DNA of 13,670 nucleotides from Kangiellaceae bacterium (GCA_030590405.1 JAUUYO010000067.1:1-13670), one strand, 5' to 3'; shown: positions 6,698 to 13,561, counted from the stretch's first letter. A program made the numbers and translations. The notes: generated by a model not told the origin, from the letters alone.

Positions 6698-7885
6698 TTA
6701 TTGGTATCGGTAATTATCTCCCAGATTTTTATCTCTAAATGGTGAAAAGAAAATAACCATTTTTTCAGTCGGCGTGTAAACTGTCAAACTGCCAGCTGCC
6801 GGTAAAGCAATCGGTTCTCTGGGCTTTTTAGAGCTAGCGATGGGGTTGTTGCGAACCAGGAGTGCTTGTTTTTTTATGACTGACATCGTATTAAAAATCG
6901 AAGAAGGTACTTTTGCTGAAGTCACTAAAAAATCCAACGCCAGAGTTTTACCATTGGCAAAGGTTGCAGTAACGGTGGCAAGTTGTTGTAGCTGTTGACC
7001 ATTCCAGACTGCTGCGGGTCCAGCCAACACTTGAGTGCTTTCTAGCGAATTACTCTTACCGACCAAAGCGAAAAACCAGTCAAAATTCTTTTGAATGATG
7101 ATATCCCAGGCTTTTTCCTGAGACAGGCGTCTTTGCTGGTCGTTATAGCGTTCTTTAGCGACTGGCGTCCATACGGCTGGCTCTTTGAGCACCTGATAGA
7201 CTTTCTTTTCTAGAAAGCCATCTTCCTGATGGGCATACTTGATCGCATTGGTGAGTTTTTCTGGAAATTGACGGATGATTTTATCAAGTTCGACTTTAAA
7301 CAGCTTTTTGGTTTCCGCTAGGTAAGCTTGATTTGCGGCAAATACTTTTTGATCTTGCGCGTCGTGTTTGGCGGTGGTTCTTTGATCTTGGTAAATTCCT
7401 TTGCCAAAAGCGGGTTTACCGAACATCTTATATTTAACCATGGTTTTGTCCCACTCGGGATCTTCGACCGATAAGGTTTTTTTACCAATATTTTTTGTCA
7501 AAGCATTGGGTAAACCGGCGATTTTTCCGACGATGCAGATCTCTTTTTTCATATCGGTTTTTTGGGTTTTTCCACCGCTCAAAAGACCGCGGGCCATAAT
7601 TTGAGTGGGATCTTGTCCAGCCACGGAATTAAAGGTGTAGGAAAAATCACCATAAGCACTGCTAAAATAATAAGTACCTTTTTCAATCTGTTCACTATTG
7701 GTGTAAATATAACCCGGCTTAAGCGCGCGCAGGTTTTTAAGATTAGGGCCGCAAAAAATGCTGTGGATATTAACCGGTTGCTCTCGATCCAGGTAAATGT
7801 CGGGATAACCTTCGACCGCGAATGCGGATGGGCTGGCAAGCAGCAAGGATAAGCTTAAGCGTTTTATTATTGTTCTGGTGTTCAT
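6698..7885 (-). CDS. Exported protein of unknown function
   Basis: The 395-residue protein has a clear Sec signal peptide: a basic N-region, a hydrophobic core SLSLLLASPS, and likely cleavage after Ala23 (AFA|VEGYP). The mature part is soluble, with no further membrane segment, so it is periplasmic or secreted. It has only two mature cysteines, one in IFCGPNL and one in EICIVGKI, which may form a disulfide. A charged helical middle (about 170-270, rich in Lys, Gln and Glu) separates two segments that look beta-rich; the C-terminal one ends SLTVYTPTEKMVIFFSPF. I do not recognise a family. The start is supported by AAAAGGGA 5 nt upstream. It converges on pntB and is transcribed alone, as far as the window shows. 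Confidence 0.8.
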   Translation of the reverse strand: MNTRTIIKRLSLSLLLASPSAFAVEGYPDIYLDREQPVNIHSIFCGPNLKNLRALKPGYIYTNSEQIEKGTYYFSSAYGDFSYTFNSVAGQDPTQIMARGLLSGGKTQKTDMKKEICIVGKIAGLPNALTKNIGKKTLSVEDPEWDKTMVKYKMFGKPAFGKGIYQDQRTTAKHDAQDQKVFAANQAYLAETKKLFKVELDKIIRQFPEKLTNAIKYAHQEDGFLEKKVYQVLKEPAVWTPVAKERYNDQQRRLSQEKAWDIIIQKNFDWFFALVGKSNSLESTQVLAGPAAVWNGQQLQQLATVTATFANGKTLALDFLVTSAKVPSSIFNTMSVIKKQALLVRNNPIASSKKPREPIALPAAGSLTVYTPTEKMVIFFSPFRDKNLGDNYRYQ

Positions 7886-8121
7886 TGATTTCCCTTTTAT
7901 TGATTGTTTGTTTATTTTTCATTGATTGTACCTTCTATTAAAGTCAGATGTCACTTAGAGCTCTAAGAACATTATAGAAACAGACTTAGATTACTTGGAT
8001 AAAATAGCCAAAGCTTGTTCTGATCAACTCTAACAGGATGCTTTTCTCATATGCTTACGAGTTGGTTATGGTGCTTTTAATATCCAGCCATGCTTTGAAC
8101 CTTCCGATAATGGGGGGATAA
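7884..8121. other. Divergent intergenic region with repeated ATTGATT
   Basis: ATTGATT occurs three times in direct orientation at 7884-7890, 7899-7905 and 7921-7927, around the ribosome site and upstream of the minus-strand exported protein. It may be an operator or simple AT-rich leader. The rest of the region, up to the truncated kinase, shows no start-to-stop gene. A 22-codon open stretch near 7966-8033 looks weakly coding and might be left over from the lost front of the kinase locus. Confidence 0.25.
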
Positions 8122-8139
8122 TATTATTTTCAGGCTGAG

Positions 8140-8358
8140 GTGAAAAATAACAATTTGGTAATCAAAATTATCAATTCTGTTTATGAGCAAACCAATAAAA
8201 ATATTTCTTTTGGCATTGGTTTGGAGGATACTCGCAAAAGACTTACATATCTCTATCAGGATAAAGCATCGTTGGAATTGAGTGAGCTAACTGAGAACAG
8301 AGTTGAATTATTGATCATTTTACCGAGGGAGCAGCTTGCCAATGCCACCATTGTTTAA
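8140..8358 (+). pseudogene. C-terminal remnant of a LytS-type sensor histidine kinase
   Basis: The frame is open from 8122, with a GTG at 8140 as the only early start. It encodes the last part of a LytS/YehU-like HATPase domain: a strand pair NNLVIKIINSV, then FGIGLEDTRKRLTYLY (the G2 box and following helix that mark this family), then DKASLELSEL and the closing strand VELLIILP. The membrane sensor, the phospho-accepting His helix and the N and G1 boxes are absent, and no open frame upstream supplies them. A protein from the GTG could not bind ATP normally. Its 3' end overlaps the response regulator start by 17 nt, as in an intact kinase-regulator pair, so this is the decayed partner. Confidence 0.7.
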
Positions 8359-9100
8359 AGTTCTAATTGTTGATGATGAGCAGGCAGCAAGGGACAAGCT
8401 GAAAATATTCCTGGCATCAGAAAAAGACTTTGAAGTCGTTGCAATGGCTAAAAATGGAATGCAAGCACTTGAATATGTTGAACAGTACCAACCGGATTTG
8501 ATGTTTCTGGATATACAAATGCCTAAACTGGATGGTTTGTCTGTTGCAACTAATTTGGAGGATAATCCAAATCTTCGCATCGTTTTTGTTACAGGCTTTA
8601 ATGAGTATGCTGTCAATGCTTTTGACATCAACGCTGTGGATTACTTGCTAAAACCTTATGACAAGGGACGGTTTCAAAAAACGCTTAAGCGAATAAGAAA
8701 TCAGTCTTCCAAAGGAAGCCAGTATTCAATTCCCAAGCTGGTTAAGGATTATAGAAGTGAACAACCATTCCCTGAGCAGCTATTATTTAAAACTGAAAAT
8801 GCACTTGAAGTTGTTAAAGTTGATGATATTGAATGGATAGAGTCATCAGGTAATTATGTTAAAGTATGCCTTTTCGATAACGCCTTTATTGCCAGGCAAA
8901 CCCTGATTTCAGTCCATAGCCAATTGGATCCAAAACGATTTATTCGAATCCATCGTTCTCACCTGGTTAATATAGCGGTTATTAGTCAAGCTCATGCTTT
9001 GAGTAAAGGAGACTACAGTCTAACCCTTGTAAGCGGCACTGAACTTCGTTTGTCACGTAATTACAAAGAACAATTTTTTGAATATTTTAACAACCATTAA
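8342..9100 (+). CDS. LytTR-family response regulator
   Basis: The 252-residue protein has an N-terminal receiver domain (1-120): acidic pair Asp11-Asp12, phospho-acceptor Asp57 in FLDIQMP, the Thr of VFVTGF and Lys of LLKPY. A LytTR DNA-binding domain follows (about 147-250): LLFKTENALEVVKVDDIEWIESSGNYVKV, then FIRIHRSHLVNI, and a final strand-helix LRLSRNYKEQFFEYF. It should bind direct repeats as a phosphorylated dimer and activate or repress transcription. I prefer the ATG at 8342; a TTG at 8336 is better spaced from GAGGGA (8325-8330) and would add two residues. All key residues are present although its cognate kinase, overlapping upstream, is truncated, so it may be driven by another kinase. 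Confidence 0.92.
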   Translation: MPPLFKVLIVDDEQAARDKLKIFLASEKDFEVVAMAKNGMQALEYVEQYQPDLMFLDIQMPKLDGLSVATNLEDNPNLRIVFVTGFNEYAVNAFDINAVDYLLKPYDKGRFQKTLKRIRNQSSKGSQYSIPKLVKDYRSEQPFPEQLLFKTENALEVVKVDDIEWIESSGNYVKVCLFDNAFIARQTLISVHSQLDPKRFIRIHRSHLVNIAVISQAHALSKGDYSLTLVSGTELRLSRNYKEQFFEYFNNH

Positions 9101-9117
9101 TTGAAATATTCTCAAAA

Positions 9118-9190
9118 TCAGTTAGTTTGTCCCACTTGTCACAGCCGTTGACCGACTTGCCTCTGAGCCTCTATTTCTTTAGCGTTTAAT
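9118..9190 (+). promoter_or_regulatory. Possible LytTR-type boxes upstream of the acyltransferase
   Basis: TCAGTTAGT (9118-9126) fits the LytTR half-site pattern [TA][AC][CA]GTTN[AG][TG] exactly. GCCGTTGAC (9144-9152) and AGCGTTTAA (9182-9190) are imperfect. The spacing between the first two (26 bp start to start) is a little longer than usual. The position in the 130-bp gap between regulator and acyltransferase makes regulation plausible but unproven. Confidence 0.2.
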
Positions 9191-9230
9191 CATTTAATCT
9201 GTATCTATCAATTAAAAGAGGTAGCAAAAA

Positions 9231-10376
9231 ATGACTAAAATAAGACGACATGAACTAGATTGGTTAAGAGTGCTGGCATTTTCACTATTGATTTTTTCCC
9301 ACTCGGGCATGCCATTCATTACTCACAATTGGCATATTAACAACAGTGAAACCAGTGAGGGATTAAGCGTACTGTGGGGCTTTTTTCATAGTTGGAGAAT
9401 GCCTTTACTGTTTATGGTTTCAGGAGCAGGGATCTGGTTTGCATTTGGAAATCGAACCGCTGGACAATTCTTAACAGAACGTTGTAAGCGACTGCTTATT
9501 CCCTTGGTATTTGGCATATTAGTGATAGTCCCTCCTCAGGTGTATCTGGAGCGATTGGCCCAAGGTGTAAACTTTGAATCTTATATCAGTTTTTACCCGC
9601 ATTTTTTTGATGGGCATATCTTTGCTGGTGGTAATTTCACACCTAATCATCTCTGGTTTATCTATACATTATTCTTTTGTAGTTTAGTGGGGTTGCCGAT
9701 ATTTATGTTCATGAAATCATCAAAAGGAAAAATAGCGGTTGAGAAAATGGCTGATATTCTGAGTCGAAATGGTGGTGTTTATTTGTTAATGCTCCCTCTC
9801 TTTCTATCGCTACTATTATTAAAACCCTATGGTAAAGAATATATTTTTGAGTTTGATCAGCTGGTTCTTGTGATTAGCGGTTTTATAATTGTTTCGCATG
9901 ATTCAATTATGGAGGCCGTTGAAAGACAAAGGCAGCTATCATTGATAATTGCCATAACAGGGATCAGTTCATTAATGTATGCACAATACTCAGGTGAAGA
10001 ATATATTGCCTGGGCTTATTATTTACTTAATACGGTGGGATATTTTGCATTGTTATTGGCAATATTTGGTTATGGTCGTCATTATCTCAACTTTGCCAAT
10101 CGCTTTATTCAATACACTAATGAAGCTGTATATCCATTTTATATTCTTCATCAAACTATTACGGTTATACTTGCTTATCATATTGTTCAATGGGAGATAA
10201 ACCTGTGGTTCAAATTCTTCATCACTACCGCAGGTACGGCAATATTTACTTTGGCAATTTATCATTTTCTTATAAGGCCGTTCAACTTGATTCGGCCACT
10301 GTTTGGACTGAAAAGAGTTGAAAGGCAATTATCTGAACAAAGCAGGGTTTCTGGTTTCGCAAAACAAATAAGCTAA
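9231..10376 (+). CDS. Acyltransferase-3 family integral membrane protein
   Basis: The 381-residue protein begins with the hallmark of the family: RRHELDWLRVLAFSLLIFSHSGMPF, with His24 at the conserved position, followed by WRMPLLFMVSGAGIWFAF and a second conserved block NHLWFIYTLFF. About ten hydrophobic segments span the length; the C-terminal basic tail after about 350 should be cytoplasmic. Members such as OafA and OpgC transfer acyl groups to extracytoplasmic sugars or surface polymers; the substrate here cannot be told. The start is supported by AAGAGGT 8 nt upstream. It follows the LytTR regulator in the same direction with a 130-bp gap, and has its own terminator, so it may be a target of that regulator. 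Confidence 0.88.
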   Translation: MTKIRRHELDWLRVLAFSLLIFSHSGMPFITHNWHINNSETSEGLSVLWGFFHSWRMPLLFMVSGAGIWFAFGNRTAGQFLTERCKRLLIPLVFGILVIVPPQVYLERLAQGVNFESYISFYPHFFDGHIFAGGNFTPNHLWFIYTLFFCSLVGLPIFMFMKSSKGKIAVEKMADILSRNGGVYLLMLPLFLSLLLLKPYGKEYIFEFDQLVLVISGFIIVSHDSIMEAVERQRQLSLIIAITGISSLMYAQYSGEEYIAWAYYLLNTVGYFALLLAIFGYGRHYLNFANRFIQYTNEAVYPFYILHQTITVILAYHIVQWEINLWFKFFITTAGTAIFTLAIYHFLIRPFNLIRPLFGLKRVERQLSEQSRVSGFAKQIS

Positions 10377-10400
10377 TAACACTTTGCTATCGGCATAGGG

Positions 10401-10425
10401 GCGCCACTTCAGTGTGACGCTTTTA
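10401..10425 (+). terminator. Terminator of the acyltransferase gene
   Basis: GCGCCAC and GTGACGC (10401-10407 with 10414-10420) pair with one mismatch around a short loop and are followed by TTTTA. It begins 25 nt after the stop codon. Confidence 0.5.
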
Positions 10426-10527
10426 TCCTCTCATTAAGCGAAGCTGATAATTGTGCAACCTGTTAAAGTCCAAGTTGGTCTAAGCGACCGGCTAAGGCTG
10501 CATTTCCAACGGTAGAATAAAACGCCG

Positions 10528-11085
10528 CTAGAATTTATAAGTAAGTTGATATTGTATCGAAGTAAGATCTGCAAATACAGCATTAGCCTTGATATAAGAA
10601 ATGCCCATCGAAAAGCTCTGATTGATATCCCAGCCAGCACCACCTTCAAGGTACAAATTGGTTGAGTACTTGTTAATATTCGTTAAGCTGTCACGGCTTC
10701 CAATAGTTTCGGCTACATACACAGCGCCTAAGCTACCAAAAACATATACCGAGTCACTAGTCCTCGCCGATAACGCTAAATAAGTTGAGTCGAACGTATA
10801 CTTGTCAGACTCTATACCAAATACCTCTGGAATGATGTCTTCTACGTTTAAGAGGTTAGAATTACTGCCGATATTAAAACCAAATTTCACGCCTAGATTT
10901 TTATTTGTCTTGTACTCCAATGCAACGCCACCGGTGAACAAAGCACCAAGGTCGACCGTGTCACCAACTGCATCTCCAGCGCCATAGTGAACGGATAAAG
11001 CCCATTGTTTATCAGTCATCGTTGCTTCTTCTGCGTGCGCCGAAAATGTAGCCATCGACATCACCAAAATAATTATTCGTTTCAT
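10528..11085 (-). CDS. Small outer-membrane beta-barrel protein
   Basis: The 185-residue protein has a signal peptide (MKRIIILVMSMATFSAHA, cleavage before EE) and a mature part of alternating hydrophobic and polar residues: WALSVHYGAG, GGVALEYKTN, LGVKFGFNIGS, STYLALSARTS, SVYVFGSLGAVYV, TNLYLEGGAGWDIN, SFSMGISYIKAN, IQYQLTYKF. This gives about eight strands and a C-terminal Phe, the BAM recognition feature of outer-membrane barrels, as in OmpA-like/OmpW-like small porins. Its specific ligand is unknown. I chose the ATG at 11085, preceded by GGTGA; a longer frame would start with TTG at 11097 and only add four residues before the signal peptide. Confidence 0.8.
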   Translation of the reverse strand: MKRIIILVMSMATFSAHAEEATMTDKQWALSVHYGAGDAVGDTVDLGALFTGGVALEYKTNKNLGVKFGFNIGSNSNLLNVEDIIPEVFGIESDKYTFDSTYLALSARTSDSVYVFGSLGAVYVAETIGSRDSLTNINKYSTNLYLEGGAGWDINQSFSMGISYIKANAVFADLTSIQYQLTYKF

Positions 11086-11430
11086 CTTATTCACCAAGTT
11101 TGTTTAATTAAATTTTCAAGATAGCATATATTAAATAGTTGATTGCGTAAATTGTAAATAGTGCAGTTTTTTCTAACAATTGACAACAAAACCAACTTGA
11201 TTTTAATAGGCGCTTATACCGAATAGTTTGGTTTATTAAAGCTATAATTTTGCTATCACAATGTTAAATTATTTGATAACTTTTACTTATTAAAATTCGT
11301 TAATGATAGTCACAATATGGATAATCGCTGGACACAATATCAACTTATTATTAATTATTACTGAGATTAGTGAAAAGTCTTAATTGTTTGTGAGAGATTG
11401 TCCGTAATGTGGCTGTCTGTAATGTTTTTT
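11086..11430. other. AT-rich gene-free region
   Basis: No gene is visible on either strand. The left end holds the promoter region and ribosome site of the minus-strand barrel protein. On the plus strand TTGACA (11180-11185) and TTTAAT (11202-11207) are spaced by 16 nt, a good sigma-70 match with nothing recognisable downstream. A near-repeat TGTCCGTAATG / TGTCTGTAATG ends in a run of eight T at about 11424-11432. Confidence 0.4.
11180..11207 (+). promoter_or_regulatory. Orphan sigma-70-like promoter
   Basis: TTGACA, a 16-nt spacer and TTTAAT point to the right into a 220-nt stretch without a gene. It could drive a small RNA ending near the T-run at about 11424, or it may be a chance match in AT-rich DNA. 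Confidence 0.25.
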
Positions 11431-11739
11431 TTAGCTAATAGCTATAGCAAAACCGAGCATTAATCCTGTCGACAACATCGCAAGAATGAACGATTTCATA
11501 AATTTGATATGAAATATTTGTGAATAACAAGCGATAATAACAAGCGTAGAAATAATTGCTGCTAGAATTTCATTAGTAATAGGAAGCGCAACCAAGTTTG
11601 ACAATAATATTGCAACAATAGATGCAGACATACATCGAAGCATATTCCTGTTTTCAATTGAAAGGATCCCAGCTGCAACTTTGAGAGGAATAGAAATAAT
11701 AAATGTTATAATAATTAATGAACCTAAAAAACCACCCAT
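11431..11739 (-). CDS. Small four-helix inner-membrane protein, unknown function
   Basis: The 102-residue protein is almost wholly hydrophobic. Four segments can be drawn: about 4-26, 35-53, 57-76 and 80-101, with Arg and Asn between the first two (IENRNMLRCM) and Lys before the fourth. It has no signal peptide distinct from the first helix. Size and topology recall small transporter-type or AzlD-like membrane proteins, but I see no diagnostic motif. The ATG at 11739 is preceded by AAAGGAG with a 5-nt spacer, a strong ribosome site, which supports a real gene. An inverted repeat lies 36 nt further upstream. Confidence 0.7.
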   Translation of the reverse strand: MGGFLGSLIIITFIISIPLKVAAGILSIENRNMLRCMSASIVAILLSNLVALPITNEILAAIISTLVIIACYSQIFHIKFMKSFILAMLSTGLMLGFAIAIS

Positions 11740-11774
11740 AAAAACTCCTTTCTATTTATTAGTCTATTTGTCTG

Positions 11775-11800
11775 TTTCAACTATGTAAAGACGGTTGAAA
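11775..11800. promoter_or_regulatory. Inverted repeat upstream of the small membrane protein, possible operator
   Basis: TTTCAAC (11775-11781) and GTTGAAA (11794-11800) form a perfect 7-bp inverted repeat with a 12-nt spacer, 36-61 nt before the minus-strand start. Such an arrangement suits a dimeric repressor, but no regulator is adjacent. Confidence 0.3.
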
Positions 11801-12385
11801 TCTTAATATATTCCAGAATGTCTAGCATCAATCAAATTAAAAATTTATTGACAACTTATTAGTAGTAAAACTCTGGTAATTGTTTAACTTCAAAGTCGCT
11901 GTTCATCAAGATGTTTATGCTTTTTTATTATGGCGGTTTAGCTTTAAACTCAAACGAGCCTGTTCTATATTGTTTTCTTAATGTTTTTTAAGAACGCGAA
12001 ATCTTATGATCAATAATTCGAAAAAAATTACGACTCCAAAGTGGACGGCTACAACAGTGGTGCATATTGCAAGACTTGATCCTGTGCAGTTTTTGTAGCT
12101 TGGGTTATTTTTTACCCAACAATCCTAACGTTCAGTGAACCCGATTTACCGCGTTATACTAACTCATATGCGAACTCCTTGTCGCTTACAAGGCATTACA
12201 AACTTCAAACCGCGTATTGGCGTATTACAGAATTTACTTCCCTAGGGACTCGGTGTCAGTTAGAACCATTGAGACACCATGCCATTCGGACGACTGAATT
12301 AGCCCAAAGTAATCGGGAGGACAATTGCTCTGGTCTCTTCTGGGACCGTTTTTTGCGTCCTGCACCAAAAGTAGGCGCTTTAGGC
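11801..12385. other. Gene-poor stretch; only weak signals
   Basis: No convincing gene. A 30-codon ATG frame at 12006-12098 (ending HIARLDPVQFL) has no ribosome site. It is followed at once by a 6-bp hairpin TTGGGT/ACCCAA (12100-12105 with 12114-12119) with a T-rich loop. A 97-codon frame from 12179 is mostly unstructured low-similarity sequence, except for its end, which belongs to the transposase remnant below. Confidence 0.35.
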
Positions 12386-12602
12386 GAAAATCCCATATAT
12401 CATTTCTATGTAAATCGAAGGGGTCAAGATTTATTGATATTTCATAGAAGAAATTCGAGATGCATTGAATAAAGTGTGGGTGTTAGTAAATGATCGATTT
12501 AAGCAACAAATAGAAAAACAAACGGGTAGACGAGCAAGCCCTATGAAGCGAGTTGGTGATCGGAAATCAAAGAATTACCGGACTAACAGAGAATATCAAT
12601 AA
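12386..12602 (+). pseudogene. Remnant of a REP-associated tyrosine transposase (Y1_Tnp family)
   Basis: Two pieces in different frames can be read. At 12386-12450 the peptide IYHFYVNRRGQDLLIFHR resembles the N-terminal IYHV.NRG...IF block of these HUH transposases. From 12438 another frame gives FIEEIRDALNKVWVLVNDRFKQQIE, then QTGRRASPMKRVGDRKS, and stops at 12600-12602. This is the usual C-terminus (helix, NDRF...IE...GRR..P...GGDRKS). The catalytic HUH and Tyr core of about 120 residues is missing. The C-terminal assignment is firm, the N-terminal one weaker. Confidence 0.65.
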
Positions 12603-12620
12603 CTCTTGTATCTTCGATTT

Positions 12621-12686
12621 TTTACGGCAAAGAAAGATGTGACCCCACTAGTTCTTTACGGCAAAGAAAGATGTGACCCCACTAGT
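12621..12686. repeat. Two direct copies of a 34-bp-period repeat
   Basis: A 32-nt unit beginning TTTACGGCAAAGAAAG and ending GACCCCACTAGT occurs at 12621-12652 and again, identical, at 12655-12686. It lies 18 nt after the transposase remnant. Short repeats with a TGTGACCCC core next to such transposases are familiar; here the two units may be substrate repeats or a local duplication. Confidence 0.85.
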
Positions 12687-12697
12687 ATGGACCGTTT

Positions 12698-12768
12698 TTT
12701 TAACCAAGCCCGGTTAGCGATACCTCACGCGCTACGCGTGCGAGTTTCGCCAACGGGCAACGTTAAAT
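12698..12768 (+). other. Integron attC site 1
   Basis: Left core TTTTAAC (12698-12704) and right core GTTAAAT (12762-12768) are inverted. Between them GCCCG (12708-12712) pairs with CGGGC (12754-12758), G12713 is unpaired, and TTAGCGA (12714-12720) pairs with TCGCCAA (12747-12753) except for one A-C mismatch. A further hairpin CACGCG/CGCGTG (12726-12740) fills the centre. Core boxes, an extrahelical base and about 70 bp length are the hallmarks of attC. Recombination by IntI would occur between G12762 and T12763. The site closes an upstream cassette and opens the next. Confidence 0.8.
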
Positions 12769-12781
12769 GCCTAAAGGAATT

Positions 12782-12997
12782 ATGAAAACAATTTTAGATT
12801 TCAATTCACTACCAGAGTCTGAAAAGAGTTACTTTCTCGAAGAGACTTGGTGCGGTAAATGTAATGAGCCCGATTTGGGAATCGTTGAACCAGAACTTTA
12901 TATTGAGAACGAACGTAAATACGTTAGCGGTAAGTGCACAGTGTGTGGTGAAAGCGCAATTTCTGAAATTATTGAAAATGAAATAAAAGAAGAGTGA
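12782..12997 (+). CDS. Integron cassette gene: 71-residue zinc-ribbon-like protein
   Basis: The protein is small and acidic. Two CxxC pairs, WCGKC (about 23-27) and KCTVCGES (about 51-58), are separated by 25 residues including a strand-like LYIENERKYVSG, which suggests a zinc ribbon; metal binding is inferred. The C-terminus is a Glu-rich helix. Function unknown, as for most cassette genes. I chose the ATG at 12782, preceded by AAAGGAATT; an in-frame ATG at 12767 lies inside the attC right core and would add five residues. The gene fills a 308-bp cassette running from 12763 to 13070, with its own attC just after the stop. No promoter is evident in the cassette, so expression probably relies on read-through. 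Confidence 0.8.
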   Translation: MKTILDFNSLPESEKSYFLEETWCGKCNEPDLGIVEPELYIENERKYVSGKCTVCGESAISEIIENEIKEE

Positions 12998-13010
12998 TGC
13001 AAATATCAGC

Positions 13011-13073
13011 ATTTAACCAGTGTGAGTTGCAGATTCAGGAAAAAAGACTCCTTCTCTGCAATCACAAACGTTA
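13011..13073 (+). other. Integron attC site 2, interrupted in its right core by a group II intron
   Basis: ATTTAAC (13011-13017) is the left core. TGTGA (13021-13025) pairs with TCACA (13062-13066), G13026 is extrahelical, and TTGCAGA (13027-13033) pairs perfectly with TCTGCAA (13055-13061). The right side continues AAC and then GTTA (13070-13073), where the complementary core should read GTTAAAT. The layout (3-nt spacer, 5 bp, extra G, 7 bp, AAC) is identical to that of site 1, which strongly supports both. After GTTA the sequence switches to the 5' end of a group II intron. Confidence 0.8.
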
Positions 13074-13561
13074 GTGCGTCAAGCGAAGCTTGATGCATCT
13101 TGCAGGGTGCAAGTCCCTGTCGGGTAAGGTTTAGCCAATCGCCCGTATCGAGTGTTGCGCCTTTGGCGGAGCTTGAGAGAATATTGCGGTGCTTTATTTA
13201 GTGCTACGGGCACACTCAAGTGAACAAGAAAGGTGAAGCGTACACAGAGAAACCAATAGGCCATAGGGAGTGCGTGCTCCTGAAGTGTTGTGATCGCCCC
13301 GATAATAGAGCAACCCTGATTGACGAGGCCGGTAACGTAGTCGAAGTCTACACGAATTAACCGATAGAACAGGCGAGGTTAATTTGGATCAGCGGGGTTT
13401 TAAAACCATGGCATGTTGGTAGAGATGGATCAGGAACTTGAGAGATCCGCAGGCGTTCCTAAAGGAGTAGGTAAGTTTGTTGAGTTTAAAAGCGAAGCGA
13501 ATGAAGACCCTGTGGAAGTCGGATTAACCCATAGTAGTCTGAGGTGCGTATTCTCGCGAAC
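13074..13561 (+). mobile_element. Group II intron, 5' part (ribozyme domain I onward), inserted in attC
   Basis: The sequence starts GTGCG, the bacterial group II 5' consensus, followed by a hairpin TCAAGC-GAA-GCTTGA (13079-13093), CAGGGTGCAAGTCCCTG and a long GC-rich structured tract typical of domain I. TTGTGAT (13288-13294) is the perfect complement of exon ATCACAA (13061-13067), and TAACGT (13333-13338) of exon ACGTTA (13068-13073). These are candidate EBS2/IBS2 and EBS1/IBS1, at intron positions about 215 and 260, where they are expected. An open frame near 13470-13563 (KFVEFKSEANEDPVEVG) may start the maturase in domain IV. It is cut at about 13562 by other DNA, and the 3' domains are not seen. 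Having EBS2 argues against class IIC. Confidence 0.8.

Noticed and set aside
10463..10530. Minus-strand peptide STVGNAALAGRLDQLGL directly after the barrel protein stop
   Set aside because: Protein-like but only about 20 residues, with no start. The barrel protein already ends in a proper C-terminal Phe, so a frameshifted extension is not needed.
12006..12098. A 30-codon ATG frame followed by a 6-bp hairpin
   Set aside because: No ribosome site, no recognisable similarity and AT-rich surroundings. Kept as a remark only.
12120..12140. AACGTTC sequence as a further attC right core
   Set aside because: Does not fit GTTRRRY and no matching left core or stem with an extrahelical base could be found upstream.
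12179..12472. A 97-codon plus-strand frame
   Set aside because: Only its last part resembles a protein family (transposase N-terminus). The first two thirds look random and the frame overlaps the transposase remnant, so it is not listed as a gene.
13074..13561. Classification of the intron as a classical IIC-attC intron
   Set aside because: It lies on the top strand, has a perfect EBS2-like pairing and begins differently from IIC introns, which lack EBS2.
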